A DNA stretch of 64,000 bases from contig CAYXIO010000001.1 in the NCBI GenBank assembly GCA_964465125.1, forward strand, positions 62,001 through 126,000, in the 5' to 3' direction. Below, in pieces: positions 32,835 through 42,356 of this stretch (position 1 is its first letter; each line of letters opens with the position of its first letter). The notes below the pieces were generated by a model. It searched no databases, was not told the DNA's origin, and was given only the letters and a program-made list of their open reading frames with translations. This stretch comes from CAYOHG01 sp964465125 (GTDB lineage: Bacteria > Planctomycetota > Phycisphaerae > UBA1845 > Fen-1342). The translations under genes and the position numbers were made by a program.

Positions 32835-34931
32835 ATGAACCACGACAGTCTTCAGAATCTGTTGCGCGCTCGTTTTTCGGACGCGATCGCGCGCGTGCTG
32901 CCCGGACAGACCCAGGCCGATCCGCTGATTCGGCCCGCCAAGAGTGCCCAGTTCGGCGACTACCAGTGCAATGCGGCGATGTCGCTGGCGACCGCCGCGG
33001 GTATTCCCGCCCGCGAGCTGGCCCAGCGCATCGCGGCGGCCGCCAGCGTTGCGGACGCGGTGGAGTCGCTGGAAGTGGCCGGCGCCGGGTTCATCAACAT
33101 TCGCCTGCGCACCGAGTTCATCGCGAGCTACCTGGCAGCGATCGCCGCGGCGCCGCCGCCAGCGGAGACCGCCGACGGCGACCCGACCGCCGCCGCGCCG
33201 CCGGACCGCGTCGGCATTGCGCGCGTTGACGCGCCGAAGCGCGTGCTCGTGGATTATTCCTCGCCCAACATCGCCAAGCAGATGCACGTGGGCCACCTGC
33301 GCAGCACGATCATCGGCGACGCGTTTGCGCGGGTGCTCGGCTTCCTCGGGCACGAGGTGATTCGGCAGAATCACGTCGGCGACTGGGGCACCGCGATGGG
33401 CATGGTCATCCTCGGCCTGTGGTACATCGCCAGCCGATTGCGGCGCGACGAGCAGGCTGCCGGCGTCCAGGCGCGACTGGGCGAGCTGCGCCGGCTCGCG
33501 GGCGGCGGGTCGGAGGAGGCCCGACGAGCGGCGCTCCAGACGATCTGCGACGAGTGGGCGGCGGATCTTAATGTGCTCGAGCTCGACGACCTGGCCCGCA
33601 TGGACATCACCCTGGAGCAGCTCGAACTCGGCTACCAGTTCGTGCAGAAACTGCTCGAAGTGGATGCGAACGTCGGCTGCGTGATTCGGAATCGCGACGG
33701 GACGGTGGGCAAGCTCGCGGAGATTCCGCGGAAGGTCACGCGGATGCTCCAGGAAGGCGGGGCCGCCAATCAGGCCGAGCGCGACGTCTGGAGTGTCGCC
33801 CGGCGGATTTCGCTCGCCTCGGCGACCGGGGTCTATCAGCGGCTCGGCGTGCTGCTCCGCGAGGTCGACGTGTGCGGCGAGAGCTTCTATCACGATCGGC
33901 TGGAGGCGACGCTGGCCGAGCTGAAGCAGCGCTTCGCGCCGGGTCAGACGCCGGCGCCCGACGAGGGTCATGCCGAGTATCGCGTGGACGAGGGCGCCGA
34001 GTGCATCTTCCTCTACGGGCCGGGGCTGACCCCGCGATTCCGCAATCCCGAGGGCGACGAGCTGCCGCTGATCGTACGCAAGTCCGACGGGGCGTTTCTG
34101 TACGCGACGACCGATCTTGCGGGCGTGCGCTACCGGATCCAGGAGCTCGGCGCGCAGCGGCTGATCTACGTCACCGACGATCGGCAGCGCCTGCATTTCG
34201 AGATGTTCTTCGCGGCGGCTCGGCTGGCCGGCTGGGCCGGGCCGCAGATCGAGCTCGAGCACGTCTATTTCGGGAAGATCCTCGGGCCCGATCGCAAGCC
34301 GCTCAAGTCGCGCGAAGGCGACGTGCCAAGGCTGGGCGACCTGCTGAGCGGAGCGATCGCGGCGGCGTACGCGCGGCTTGCGGCCCGCGACGCCGACCCG
34401 GACTCGCCGCTGGTGACGGGCGAGCTGAGCGAATCGGAGAAGCGCGCCATCGCCGAGCGGGTCGGCATCGCGGCGCTGAAGTACAACGATCTGAGCAACG
34501 AGCGCACCAAGGACTACGTGTTCGACCAGGAGAAGATGGTTGCGCTGAAGGGCAACACGGCGCCCTATCTCATGTACGCCTACACGCGCGCCCGCGGCAT
34601 CGGGCGCGAGGCGATCGAGCGCTTTGGTCCCAACGACCCGTACGCCGCGCCGCTGCGACTGGCGGAGCCGGCCGAGCGGGCCGTTGCGATGCGGCTGGCG
34701 CGCTTCGGAGAGTCGATCGAGGCCGTGGCGCGCGAGCTGATGCCCCACATCCTGTGCACCTACCTCTACGATCTGGCGGTGGAAACGAACCGGTTCTACG
34801 AGGCCTGCCCGGTGCTGCGGGCCGAAGACCCGGCCCTGCGGCTCAGCCGGCTGCGGCTGTGCGACCTGACCGCGCGCACGCTTCGGCTGGGGCTGTGGCT
34901 GCTGGGGATCGACGTCAGCGAGCGGATGTGA
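32835..34931 (+). CDS. argS: Arginyl-tRNA synthetase
   Basis: About 698 residues, longer than the common ~560-590. Class I synthetase. The N-terminal Add1-like domain contains AKSAQFGDYQCNAAM. The HIGH motif is MHVGHLRST in a block with LVDYSSPNIAKQ. ALKYNDLSNERTKDYVFDQ and PYLMYAYTRARGI mark the C-terminal catalytic and anticodon-binding parts. An extra Pro/Ala/Asp-rich linker (about residues 105-135) and an insertion after the HIGH block (ASRLRRDEQAAG to GGGSEEARRAAL) explain the length. The ATG at 32835 is preferred over the in-frame TTG at 32829. It converges with the next gene with only 21 bases between. Confidence 0.95.
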   Translation: MNHDSLQNLLRARFSDAIARVLPGQTQADPLIRPAKSAQFGDYQCNAAMSLATAAGIPARELAQRIAAAASVADAVESLEVAGAGFINIRLRTEFIASYLAAIAAAPPPAETADGDPTAAAPPDRVGIARVDAPKRVLVDYSSPNIAKQMHVGHLRSTIIGDAFARVLGFLGHEVIRQNHVGDWGTAMGMVILGLWYIASRLRRDEQAAGVQARLGELRRLAGGGSEEARRAALQTICDEWAADLNVLELDDLARMDITLEQLELGYQFVQKLLEVDANVGCVIRNRDGTVGKLAEIPRKVTRMLQEGGAANQAERDVWSVARRISLASATGVYQRLGVLLREVDVCGESFYHDRLEATLAELKQRFAPGQTPAPDEGHAEYRVDEGAECIFLYGPGLTPRFRNPEGDELPLIVRKSDGAFLYATTDLAGVRYRIQELGAQRLIYVTDDRQRLHFEMFFAAARLAGWAGPQIELEHVYFGKILGPDRKPLKSREGDVPRLGDLLSGAIAAAYARLAARDADPDSPLVTGELSESEKRAIAERVGIAALKYNDLSNERTKDYVFDQEKMVALKGNTAPYLMYAYTRARGIGREAIERFGPNDPYAAPLRLAEPAERAVAMRLARFGESIEAVARELMPHILCTYLYDLAVETNRFYEACPVLRAEDPALRLSRLRLCDLTARTLRLGLWLLGIDVSERM

Positions 34932-34952
34932 GCCGGCCCGCCAAAGCGGCCG

Positions 34953-36569
34953 TCACTCGCTGACCCGGTGCGCCAGGATCACGGTGATGTCTTCGGGTTG
35001 AGAGCCGCCCTCGGTGAACTGCTTCAGGTCCGAGAGCATCTCCTTGAGCATGTTGCTGGCAAGCTGGCCGAACCCGTCGCACAGAATGTTGACGAAGCGC
35101 TCCTCGCCGAAAACCTCGTCCTTGCGGTTCTTGGCGGTAACCACCCCGGGCGTGAACAGGACGAGCGTCTCGGCCGGTTCGAGCTGCTCCGTGAGCGTCG
35201 CGACGTTGACGCTCTTGGCCATGCCGAGGGCCGGGGTGGCCGCGGGATCCACCAGCCGGCGCTCGTCGCCGCGCGCACCGATGATGTACGCGCCGATGCG
35301 TCCGGCGGCGGCGAAGTGCATCTGCCCGCTCTCCGGGTCGACGATGGCCATGAAGCAATCCAGGCCGTGATCGGCGATCCCGTCGTAGAGCAGCACGTTG
35401 GTCGAGCGCAGGAAGATGTGCGGCGGGTCGTTGTGCATCACCGAGCAGCGGAACGACGCCTGGGCCTGCGACATCGTCATCCCGGGCAGCGGGCCGCGCG
35501 CCTCCGTGTGCCCGATCATTACGCCCGCCGTGTGTTGGGCCAGCTTCACCACGTCGTAGCAATCGCCGGTACGCTCGCGGCCCGGCTCGCGGAACGCGCC
35601 GAATTGCAGCTTGTCCCACTGGGGCAGCTTCCGCGGCGTGAGGCGCGCCTGGATCGCGTGCGCGACCGTCACCTCGCCGTCGAGCGTCGCCGCGCGGGTC
35701 TTGGCGATCGACTTGAAGATCGCGTCGAGCTGCACGCCGATGCAGTTCAGCGTGGTGATGAAGAAATCGACCTCGGTGACGTCGTAGCGCCGCTCGCTGC
35801 CCTGCGTGTCGATGTAGATCATGCCCAGCGGGCCGTCCGGGCCGATCAGGGGGCCGGCCATCACGCTGTGGCGCTCTTCCGGGCTCACCAGCGGGAGCAG
35901 AACGTACTGCATGCGGTCCAGGGCGCGCGGCTTCAGGTTCTCGCCCAACTCGGGCAGATCGGTTGACTGACCGCCCGCGACGCGCCCCTCGACGTACTCC
36001 ATCGGCCCGTAGTTGACGCGCCGGATGCCGATCCAGGCTCGGTGGGCGCCGAAGAAGTCGAACACGGCCGTGAGGGCGATGTCCATCAGGGCTTCGACGG
36101 TCTCGCAGGATGCCAGCGCCAGGTTGACGCGCCCGATCCGGGCGATCTGCGCGGGCTGGATGGTGAGCGTTTCCTCCGCCTTGCGGATCAGCGATCCCTG
36201 CGGCAACTGGAACTTCACGAACTGCGTCATCGAGGCGACCGAGGTCGTCGCTCGCGGGGCCTCGGCAGGTCGGCGCGGCGGCTCGAACTGGGCCTCGATG
36301 GTGAAGTCCAGCACGCCGATCTGGTCGCCGCTGCGCAGCGGGGTGCGCGCGGCCAGCGCGACCCCATTGAGCAGGAGTTCGAATCTCTCGTCCAACGGCT
36401 CGATGACCCACATCTCGTGGTGTTCGAGGAAGATCTGGGCCACGTGCGCGGGAATCCGCGTGTCAGGAAGCACGAGCCGGTTGGCGGTCGCGGACCCGAC
36501 CGATACGGCCTCGTCTTCGCCGACCAGCTCAGTGAACGGATTACCCTGTCGGTAGACGACCAGGCGCAT
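34953..36569 (-). CDS. FHA-GAF-SpoIIE/PP2C-type regulator with degenerate metal site
   Basis: 538 residues in three parts. Residues ~1-95 resemble an FHA domain (VSVGSATANRLVLPD), which binds phosphothreonine. Residues ~150-310 look like a GAF sensor (ETVEALMDIALTAVFDFFG, LGMIYIDTQGSE). Residues ~320-535 resemble the SpoIIE/RsbU branch of PP2C phosphatases. The first metal-site motif is kept (RTGDCYDVV), but the block usually read GDVSGHG is GHTEARG here and the block usually LFTDGV is LFTPGV, so two metal aspartates seem lost. It may be a pseudophosphatase or adaptor. It follows cheY by 192 bases in the same direction. Confidence 0.75.
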   Translation of the reverse strand: MRLVVYRQGNPFTELVGEDEAVSVGSATANRLVLPDTRIPAHVAQIFLEHHEMWVIEPLDERFELLLNGVALAARTPLRSGDQIGVLDFTIEAQFEPPRRPAEAPRATTSVASMTQFVKFQLPQGSLIRKAEETLTIQPAQIARIGRVNLALASCETVEALMDIALTAVFDFFGAHRAWIGIRRVNYGPMEYVEGRVAGGQSTDLPELGENLKPRALDRMQYVLLPLVSPEERHSVMAGPLIGPDGPLGMIYIDTQGSERRYDVTEVDFFITTLNCIGVQLDAIFKSIAKTRAATLDGEVTVAHAIQARLTPRKLPQWDKLQFGAFREPGRERTGDCYDVVKLAQHTAGVMIGHTEARGPLPGMTMSQAQASFRCSVMHNDPPHIFLRSTNVLLYDGIADHGLDCFMAIVDPESGQMHFAAAGRIGAYIIGARGDERRLVDPAATPALGMAKSVNVATLTEQLEPAETLVLFTPGVVTAKNRKDEVFGEERFVNILCDGFGQLASNMLKEMLSDLKQFTEGGSQPEDITVILAHRVSE

Positions 36570-36761
36570 AAGTGTCAGAATTGCTCAGCATCCCGCCGAT
36601 AGGCGGGGAACCGCGGCCCGAGGCCGTGCCCGCGATCCGTCGCCGGGCGCGCCGAGAACCGCGCCGGCCCGAAAGACCCGCCGGCAGCGTCGGACTGTAC
36701 CGTCGTTACCGCCGATTGGCCAATCACGGGCCCGGGGAATTCGGGCCGCCGCGGTCGCGCG

Positions 36762-37130
36762 TCAGCCGGTCGGCGCGGCGGCCACGGCGCGGACTTTTTC
36801 GGCGAGCTGCTCCGGCGCGAAAGGCTTGATCAGGTAGTCATTCGCCCCGGCCTTGATCGCCTCGATGACGCGCGACTTCTCGGCCTCGGTCGTGACCATG
36901 ATGACCGGGGACTTGTTTCCGGCGGCGCGGATGGCGCGCAGGGCTTCGATTCCCGACATCTGCGGCATGTTCCAATCGAGCAGGATCACGTCGAAGCTCT
37001 GACCCGCCGTGGCCTTCACGGCCTCCTGACCATTCGTGGCTTCCTGTGCCTCCGTGATCCCGGCGAGGTTGAGCGCCTTGATCACGATGCGGCGGATCGT
37101 CATCGAATCGTCGACTACCAAGGCCTTCAT
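36762..37130 (-). CDS. cheY: CheY-like single-domain response regulator
   Basis: 122 residues, one receiver domain. Acidic pair DD at residues 7-8, phosphoacceptor Asp52 in VILLDWNMPQMSG, Thr in VMVTTEAEKS and Lys in YLIKPFAPEQL. The high Met/Asn content of the loop after Asp52 is CheY-like. It starts 9 bases after cheX in the same direction, indicating an operon and implying that CheX dephosphorylates it. Confidence 0.92.
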   Translation of the reverse strand: MKALVVDDSMTIRRIVIKALNLAGITEAQEATNGQEAVKATAGQSFDVILLDWNMPQMSGIEALRAIRAAGNKSPVIMVTTEAEKSRVIEAIKAGANDYLIKPFAPEQLAEKVRAVAAAPTG

Positions 37131-37139
37131 CCGCGCACC

Positions 37140-37604
37140 TCAATTGGACGAAAACGTGAGCTCCATCGAGAAGTTGCCCGCCTCGCTGCTGAACGGGATT
37201 TCCAGCCAGATCGACTTGCTTGGGTAACTGACGCGGTAACCCGTCCCCTGGACGACCGTGGGGAGCCCGAGCTGCAAAGGCGGATCGCAGGAGAGCTTCG
37301 CCTTCGCCGCCCCGGCGACCATGTTGACAAGCTCGGAAATCGCGTCGATCACTTCCGGACTGGAATGGTCCAGCTCGGTGCCCAGCATGCGTCCGGCGAG
37401 CTGGCCTGCGGTGACCTTCGGAAACCGCAGCACGACCACTCCATGCACGCTCCCCGTGATGCCGACCAGGGACGTGAGAACTTCGCCGCCGTCGCCGTTT
37501 CCATTGCTGATCTTCACGGGGCTTCGCGCTGGCTTCAGGCTCAGCATGGTCTGGAAGACGTTGTCGATACTCTCGAGGAATGGGTTGATGTATCGAACGT
37601 CCAC
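37140..37604 (-). CDS. cheX: Chemotaxis phosphatase CheX
   Basis: About 154 residues from GTG 37604 (VDVRYINPFLESIDNVF), which has GGAG 8 bases upstream and matches the usual CheX length; a longer frame from 37670 would add unrelated residues. The family core is visible in GSVHGVVVLRFPKVTAGQLA and in the CheY-P contact helix SSPEVIDAISELVNMVAGAA (Glu and Asn of the E-x2-N motif). CheX removes phosphate from CheY. It lies between cheB and cheY. Confidence 0.88.
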   Translation of the reverse strand: MDVRYINPFLESIDNVFQTMLSLKPARSPVKISNGNGDGGEVLTSLVGITGSVHGVVVLRFPKVTAGQLAGRMLGTELDHSSPEVIDAISELVNMVAGAAKAKLSCDPPLQLGLPTVVQGTGYRVSYPSKSIWLEIPFSSEAGNFSMELTFSSN

Positions 37605-37800
37605 AAGAATCACTCCGAGGTAGGCGTCTACAGACGCTTGATGCCGATGTCCGGGCTCCGGCAGGCTCACCTGTCCGCGGGCCTTCTGCGGACACCAACC
37701 GCCCCCTCGTCGAATCGACTATTGCGAACTCCCGGATGAGCAAGCGAGCACCGCATGCGGCGGCTCCGGATGCGCGAACCGAAGCGACGCCGACTTGCGA

Positions 37801-38907
37801 TTATTGCGCGGCCTTTGCGCCGGCCGTCGCCGCGGCGGCTCCCGGGCTGCTCTGAAGCATTCGCGCGATGCTCCCGGGAAGCTCGCCCAGCGACGCCACC
37901 TGATCCACGCAGCCGGTTTCCGCCGCCGCTTTCGGCATCCCGTAGACAAGGCTGGTCGCCTGATCCTGCGCCAGCGTCCTGGCACCGGCCTGCTTGAGCA
38001 TCCGGATTCCCTCGGCTCCGTCGTTGCCCATTCCCGTCATGACACAGGCGACGCAGCGCGGCCCGCAGCTCTGTGCCAGCGACGCGAACATCGCGTCCAC
38101 CGACGGCTTGTGCCCGCTCACCTTCGGCCCGCCCACCAGCCGCACCGCCAGCTCGATGCCCCGCCGAACGACGTGCAGGTGCGCACCGCCCGGCGCAATC
38201 AGAATGACCCCGGGCTGAATCGGCTGACCCTCGCGCGCCTCTTCGACCCGCATGGCACAGGCGGCGTTCAGATGCTCGGCGAACGACCTGGTGAATTGCG
38301 CCGGCATGTGTTGTGTCACTACGATCGGGACAAAGTCGCTCGGAAACGCCGGCAGCATCTGGTGCAGCGTCTGCGGCCCGCCGCAACTGATCCCGATCGC
38401 CACGACCCAGCCGCGCGCGCGGTTCGGCGGGAGCTGCGGGGCGCCGTTTGCGCCGCCGGCCGGCCGCAGCAGCGCGCGGACGCGCGTTCGGGCGGCGGCG
38501 GCGTTGAGCACCTTCTGCCGCAGCGTTGCCTGGAACTCGAGTTTGGCGGCCAGCCCGCTGTCCGGCTTGGGGACGTAGTCCACCGCGCCGCGCTGCAACG
38601 CCTCGAAGGTGATTCGCGCGCCCGCCGTCGTCAAGGTCGAGCACATCAGGAACGCGACCGGCACCTTGCCGGCGACACGCTCCAGCACCTCCAGCCCGTT
38701 CATGCGCGGCATCTCGACGTCGAGCGTGACGACGTCCGGGCGCAGCGCCTGGATCTTCGCCAAGGCATCCGCTCCGTCGGCGGCCTGGCCGACGACCGTG
38801 ATCTGCGGGTCGCCCCGCAAGGCGGAGCTCACAATCGAGCGCACCAGCGCGCTATCGTCGACGATCAGGACGCGTACGCTTCGGCTTGCGGCAGCTTTCT
38901 CGGCCAT
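37801..38907 (-). CDS. cheB: Protein-glutamate methylesterase CheB
   Basis: 368 residues. The receiver domain has DD at 17-18 and Asp63 in VTLDVEMPRMNG. The methylesterase domain has the catalytic triad Ser174 (GISCGGP), His200 (VTQHMPAQF) and Asp296 (TGMGNDGAEG). CheB demethylates chemoreceptors and can deamidate glutamines. AGGGA lies 9 bases before the ATG. First gene of cheB-cheX-cheY; no cheA, cheR, cheW or receptor gene is nearby. Confidence 0.94.
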   Translation of the reverse strand: MAEKAAASRSVRVLIVDDSALVRSIVSSALRGDPQITVVGQAADGADALAKIQALRPDVVTLDVEMPRMNGLEVLERVAGKVPVAFLMCSTLTTAGARITFEALQRGAVDYVPKPDSGLAAKLEFQATLRQKVLNAAAARTRVRALLRPAGGANGAPQLPPNRARGWVVAIGISCGGPQTLHQMLPAFPSDFVPIVVTQHMPAQFTRSFAEHLNAACAMRVEEAREGQPIQPGVILIAPGGAHLHVVRRGIELAVRLVGGPKVSGHKPSVDAMFASLAQSCGPRCVACVMTGMGNDGAEGIRMLKQAGARTLAQDQATSLVYGMPKAAAETGCVDQVASLGELPGSIARMLQSSPGAAAATAGAKAAQ

Positions 38908-39051
38908 GACTCAGTCCCTGCGCGGAGATGGGGGGCCGGTCGTCATCGTCGGGAACTCCGGAGTACCGCCCGCTACCGGAAGGGCCGTCCGTGCGTCCCG
39001 TAACGACTGGCGTGACGCGGCATTTCCGCGCTGCCCCTCTTGGTCATCGGT

Positions 39052-39079
39052 TTGACACGCCGCAGGCGATATGTACAAT
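39052..39079 (+). promoter_or_regulatory. Strong promoter for tRNA-Asp
   Basis: Perfect TTGACA (39052-39057), 16-base spacer, TACAAT (39074-39079). It lies 47 bases before the mature tRNA and faces away from cheB. Confidence 0.8.
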
Positions 39080-39126
39080 CGCCTTGCTTCCCATGTCGCC
39101 GGCTGTCGAGCCGGTGCGACTGTAGG

Positions 39127-39200
39127 GGGGCCGTAGCTCAATTGGTTAGAGCGCCGCCCTGTCACGGCGGAGGTTGCGGGTTCGAGCCCCGTCGGCCTCG
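39127..39200 (+). tRNA. tRNA-Asp (GTC)
   Basis: Complete cloverleaf, 74 bases: acceptor GGGGCCG with CGGCCTC (one G-U), D arm with GTTAGAG-type sequence, anticodon stem CCGCC/GGCGG with loop CTGTCAC (anticodon GTC at 39161-39163), T arm GCGGG-TTCGAGC-CCCGT, discriminator G at 39200. CCA is not encoded. Confidence 0.97.
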
Positions 39201-39361
39201 GTTTCCGTAGGTGTATTCCAGCAAGCGAGTTGTGCGCCGAGCCCGTCCTTCCATGCCCGCATCGCATGCTTGCGCGATGCCGACCGAGCCCATCGGCGTT
39301 CGGACAGGGTCTTGGGCGTCTCTGCCCGGAGAGGTCCCGCGGCCGACTCGGGGCGGCGTGT

Positions 39362-40255
39362 TTACGGCTGCGCCTGGGGACGCTCCGGCGGGCGGCGCGC
39401 CGCGACAAAGACGTAATCGCCCGTGTTCAGATAGAGCTGGAAGTCCAGGCGATTCCCGAGGGTCAGAATCTGCCTCGCCGCCCGGCTTGGGCCGCGCTCG
39501 CCGCGCAGCAGCCCGTGAATCATGCTGCGGTACCGCCGGGTGCTGCCGGCGCGGCGGCAGAGCACCGGTTCGAGACCGCATCGGCGGAGTAGCGCCGTCA
39601 GCGAGCACACGGTGAAGAAGAAGAGGTGGGTCGGCGGGTGAATCTGCCGCCAGCGTCGACCGCGCGCGCGTGCCAGCAGGCTGCCGAAGTCGCCGGTCGT
39701 CAGGCAGAGCACTCCGCCGGGCCCCAGCTCGCGGGCGGCTTTCGCGATCGTTGCGTCGGGTCGCGGGAGATGCTCGATGGTGTCCCACAGGCAGACCACG
39801 TCGTATCCGTCTTGCGGCGCCGCTCGGGTCAGGTAATCCACGTTTTCCACCGCAACGCCCAGACGCTCACGTGCCATCGCCGCCGCATGCTCGGAGATCT
39901 CCACTCCCACCGAGTCGTAGTGGGGGCGCGCCAGGTCGAGGAAGTAGCCGTACGCGCTGCCGATCTCCAGCAGCCGGCCGGCGGGAACCAGTCGCCGAAT
40001 CCAGCGCAGGAAGCGGCGCAGGTTGGCGTGCAGCGCGGCGGCGTCCTCCTCGTAGCTGCGATACTCGCCGCCCTCGAAGTAGCTGCGCTCATACAGCGGC
40101 GCATCGGGTTGAAGCGTCGAGAGGCCCAGGCCGCAGGCAGCGCAGCGGTGAATCTGAACATCCGCCCACAGCAGACGAAGCGTGTTCGCAGCGCCGCACG
40201 CCGGGCACGCCTCCGGGCACGAGCGAAGCGGCTGGAACTCGTCCGTTGAATTCAT
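39362..40255 (-). CDS. SAM-dependent methyltransferase with N-terminal zinc-binding motif
   Basis: 297 residues. N-terminal CxxC pairs (CPACGA and CAACGL, about residues 18-40) form a likely zinc knuckle. The class I Rossmann fold has motif I LLEIGSAYGYFLDLA and the acidic loop after VGVEIS; LWDTIEHLPRP follows. This architecture occurs in methyltransferases that act on lipids, sugars or small molecules; the substrate is not clear. The ATG overlaps the upstream glycosyltransferase stop (ATGA), so it probably modifies the same glycan or glycolipid. Confidence 0.82.
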   Translation of the reverse strand: MNSTDEFQPLRSCPEACPACGAANTLRLLWADVQIHRCAACGLGLSTLQPDAPLYERSYFEGGEYRSYEEDAAALHANLRRFLRWIRRLVPAGRLLEIGSAYGYFLDLARPHYDSVGVEISEHAAAMARERLGVAVENVDYLTRAAPQDGYDVVCLWDTIEHLPRPDATIAKAARELGPGGVLCLTTGDFGSLLARARGRRWRQIHPPTHLFFFTVCSLTALLRRCGLEPVLCRRAGSTRRYRSMIHGLLRGERGPSRAARQILTLGNRLDFQLYLNTGDYVFVAARRPPERPQAQP

Positions 40256-41346
40256 GGCGCTTCGGCGAGGGACGATTCGGAACCCTCGTGGCGCGTTTCG
40301 CCGGGCGTCCGACTCTGCGGCCGGCTGTCGGCGCCGGTAAGCTGGCGCACGATTCGATCGATCACGAACGGCGGGCGAACCACCGACTGCTCGTACAGGC
40401 GCATGATGTACAGCCCCTGCACGCCAACGATCAAGAACAGCACGCCGAACAGCAGCGAGATCAGGCCGAGCGTCGAGGCCCAGCCGGGAACCGTCTTTCC
40501 CAGTGCCCAGGCCGCGACCACGAAGATCAGCTCGAGAAACGCGAATGCGCTCATCGCCGCGCCGACGATCAGCCCCAGGCGCAGCGGCATGGTCGAGAAC
40601 GAGAGGATTCCGTCGGCGGCCAGCCGCAGCATTTTCCGCCAGGTGTACTTGGTCTGCCCGCTACGGCGTGCGTTGGGCGTGAACTCGATAACTTCGGCGC
40701 GATGGCCCAGCCAGTGAATCAGCCCGCGCAGGAAGAGCTTCCGGTCGCGCGTCCGCGCAATCTCATCGATCACGCAGCGGTCCAGCAGGCGGAAGTCGGC
40801 CATGCCCGGCCCGATCGGCACGCCGCTGAGGTAGCTGAAGATCCGATAGTAGAGCCGCGACGCCCAGCGCCGGTGCGCCGGCAGGTCGTCACGGTCGATC
40901 CGCCTCGTGTGCACGAGTCGTGCGCCGCGCCGCCACGCGTCGATCATCCGCGGGATCAGCGCGGCCGGATGCTGGAGGTCCGCGTCCATGCACACGACGG
41001 CGTCGCCGCGCGCGTAGAGCAGGCCGGCCAGCAGCGCCGATTGTTGACCGAAATTGCGGACGAAGCGCACGCCGCAGACGCGCGGATCGCGGCGGCACAG
41101 CCCTTCGATCTTCTGAAAGGTGTCGTCGCGGCTGCCATCGTCGACCAGGATCAACTCGAACGGCTGCACCGCGCTGCTCGACCCGAACACTTCCGCAATG
41201 GACGCCGCCAGGGCCTCGATGTTGCCCGACTCGTTGTAGGCCGGCACAACGACGCTGACCAGGCTCGGCCGGGGTCCCTGCGCCGCGGCGTTCGGCGCTC
41301 GGGGCGGCTCCGCGGACGGAAACATCGAGGACGGCGAGAGCGTCAT
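40252..41346 (-). CDS. Polyprenyl-phosphate-type family 2 glycosyltransferase
   Basis: About 364 residues from ATG 41346, which overlaps the TerC stop as ATGA. GT-A domain: VSVVVPAYNESGNIEAL, LILVDDGSRDDT and the catalytic metal loop VVCMDADLQHPAAL. Two C-terminal transmembrane helices (about residues 255-280 and 285-315) follow, as in GtrB/ArnC-like enzymes that transfer a sugar to undecaprenyl phosphate. The acceptor and sugar cannot be told. It lies between a TerC-family gene and a methyltransferase. Confidence 0.88.
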   Translation of the reverse strand: MTLSPSSMFPSAEPPRAPNAAAQGPRPSLVSVVVPAYNESGNIEALAASIAEVFGSSSAVQPFELILVDDGSRDDTFQKIEGLCRRDPRVCGVRFVRNFGQQSALLAGLLYARGDAVVCMDADLQHPAALIPRMIDAWRRGARLVHTRRIDRDDLPAHRRWASRLYYRIFSYLSGVPIGPGMADFRLLDRCVIDEIARTRDRKLFLRGLIHWLGHRAEVIEFTPNARRSGQTKYTWRKMLRLAADGILSFSTMPLRLGLIVGAAMSAFAFLELIFVVAAWALGKTVPGWASTLGLISLLFGVLFLIVGVQGLYIMRLYEQSVVRPPFVIDRIVRQLTGADSRPQSRTPGETRHEGSESSLAEAP

Positions 41347-42356
41347 CGGCCTCGCGCTCCCATTTTGTGTTCGCGCTGGGCGGCATCCGCCGGCGGCTGC
41401 TCGAGCTTGCGCCGGCTCAGGAGCGACACGCCGACGCCTGCGCCCAGCAGCGTCGCGATCACGAGCAACGAAATCTCGATCGGGATGGGATAGACGTGCG
41501 AGAGCAGCATCTTCACCCCGATGAACGCCAGCACGCACACCAGGCTGTATTTCAGGTAGTCGAACATGCCCATCGCGCCGGCCAGCGCGAAGTAGAGCGA
41601 TCGCAGGCCCAGGATCGCGAAGACGTTCGACGAGAACACGATGAACGGGTCATACGTGATCGCGAAGATCGCCGGAATCGAATCCACCGCGAACAGCACG
41701 TCCGTGCTCTCGACGAGCACGAGCACCAGGAAGAGCGGAGTGATCGCGCGCCGGCCGTCGATCCGCGAGAAGAAATGCTCCTGCACGTAGTCCGGCGTCA
41801 CGGGGTACATCCGCCGGGCCAGCTTGACGAACGGATTGCGGTCCGGCTCGATCTGCCCGTCGCCGGCGAAGAGCATGCGCAGCGCCGTGATGAGCAGCAG
41901 CGCGCCGAAGACGTAGATGACCCATTCGAAACGGTGGATCAGCGCCGCGCCGGCCAGGATCATCACGCCGCGCATCACGATCGCGCCGAGAATGCCCCAG
42001 AACAGCACGCGGTGCTGAAACTCGCGCGGGACGCTGAAGTAGGAAAAGATGACGGCGATGACGAACAGGTTGTCGACGCTGAGCGAATACTCGACCAGAT
42101 AGCCGGCCAGGAATTGAAGCGCGGCCTGCTTGCCGGAGAGCTCATGCCCCGGAATCAGCCCGCTGCCGAGCATCTTGTGCTCGTACAGATAGTAGACGGC
42201 GACGTTGAAAAGCATCGCCACGCTGACCCAGGTCAGCGTCCAGCGCAGCGCGCTGCCGACGCTGACGACGCGCGATCGGCGGTGAAACACGCCCAGATCG
42301 AGCGCCAGCAGCGTCAGGATCAGGGCCAGAAAGCCGAGCCACAGAAGCAGGGTCAT
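41343..42356 (-). CDS. TerC-family integral membrane protein
   Basis: 337 residues, seven to nine membrane helices. The family marks are paired acidic motifs in membrane segments: YSLSVDNLFVIAVI and VESTDVLFAVDSIPAIFAI. These are linked to manganese or other metal export (Alx/MntP-adjacent TerC members). It heads a coupled group of three. I looked for a yybP-ykoY manganese riboswitch in the 127 bases upstream and did not see one. Confidence 0.9.
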   Translation of the reverse strand: MTLLLWLGFLALILTLLALDLGVFHRRSRVVSVGSALRWTLTWVSVAMLFNVAVYYLYEHKMLGSGLIPGHELSGKQAALQFLAGYLVEYSLSVDNLFVIAVIFSYFSVPREFQHRVLFWGILGAIVMRGVMILAGAALIHRFEWVIYVFGALLLITALRMLFAGDGQIEPDRNPFVKLARRMYPVTPDYVQEHFFSRIDGRRAITPLFLVLVLVESTDVLFAVDSIPAIFAITYDPFIVFSSNVFAILGLRSLYFALAGAMGMFDYLKYSLVCVLAFIGVKMLLSHVYPIPIEISLLVIATLLGAGVGVSLLSRRKLEQPPADAAQREHKMGARGR

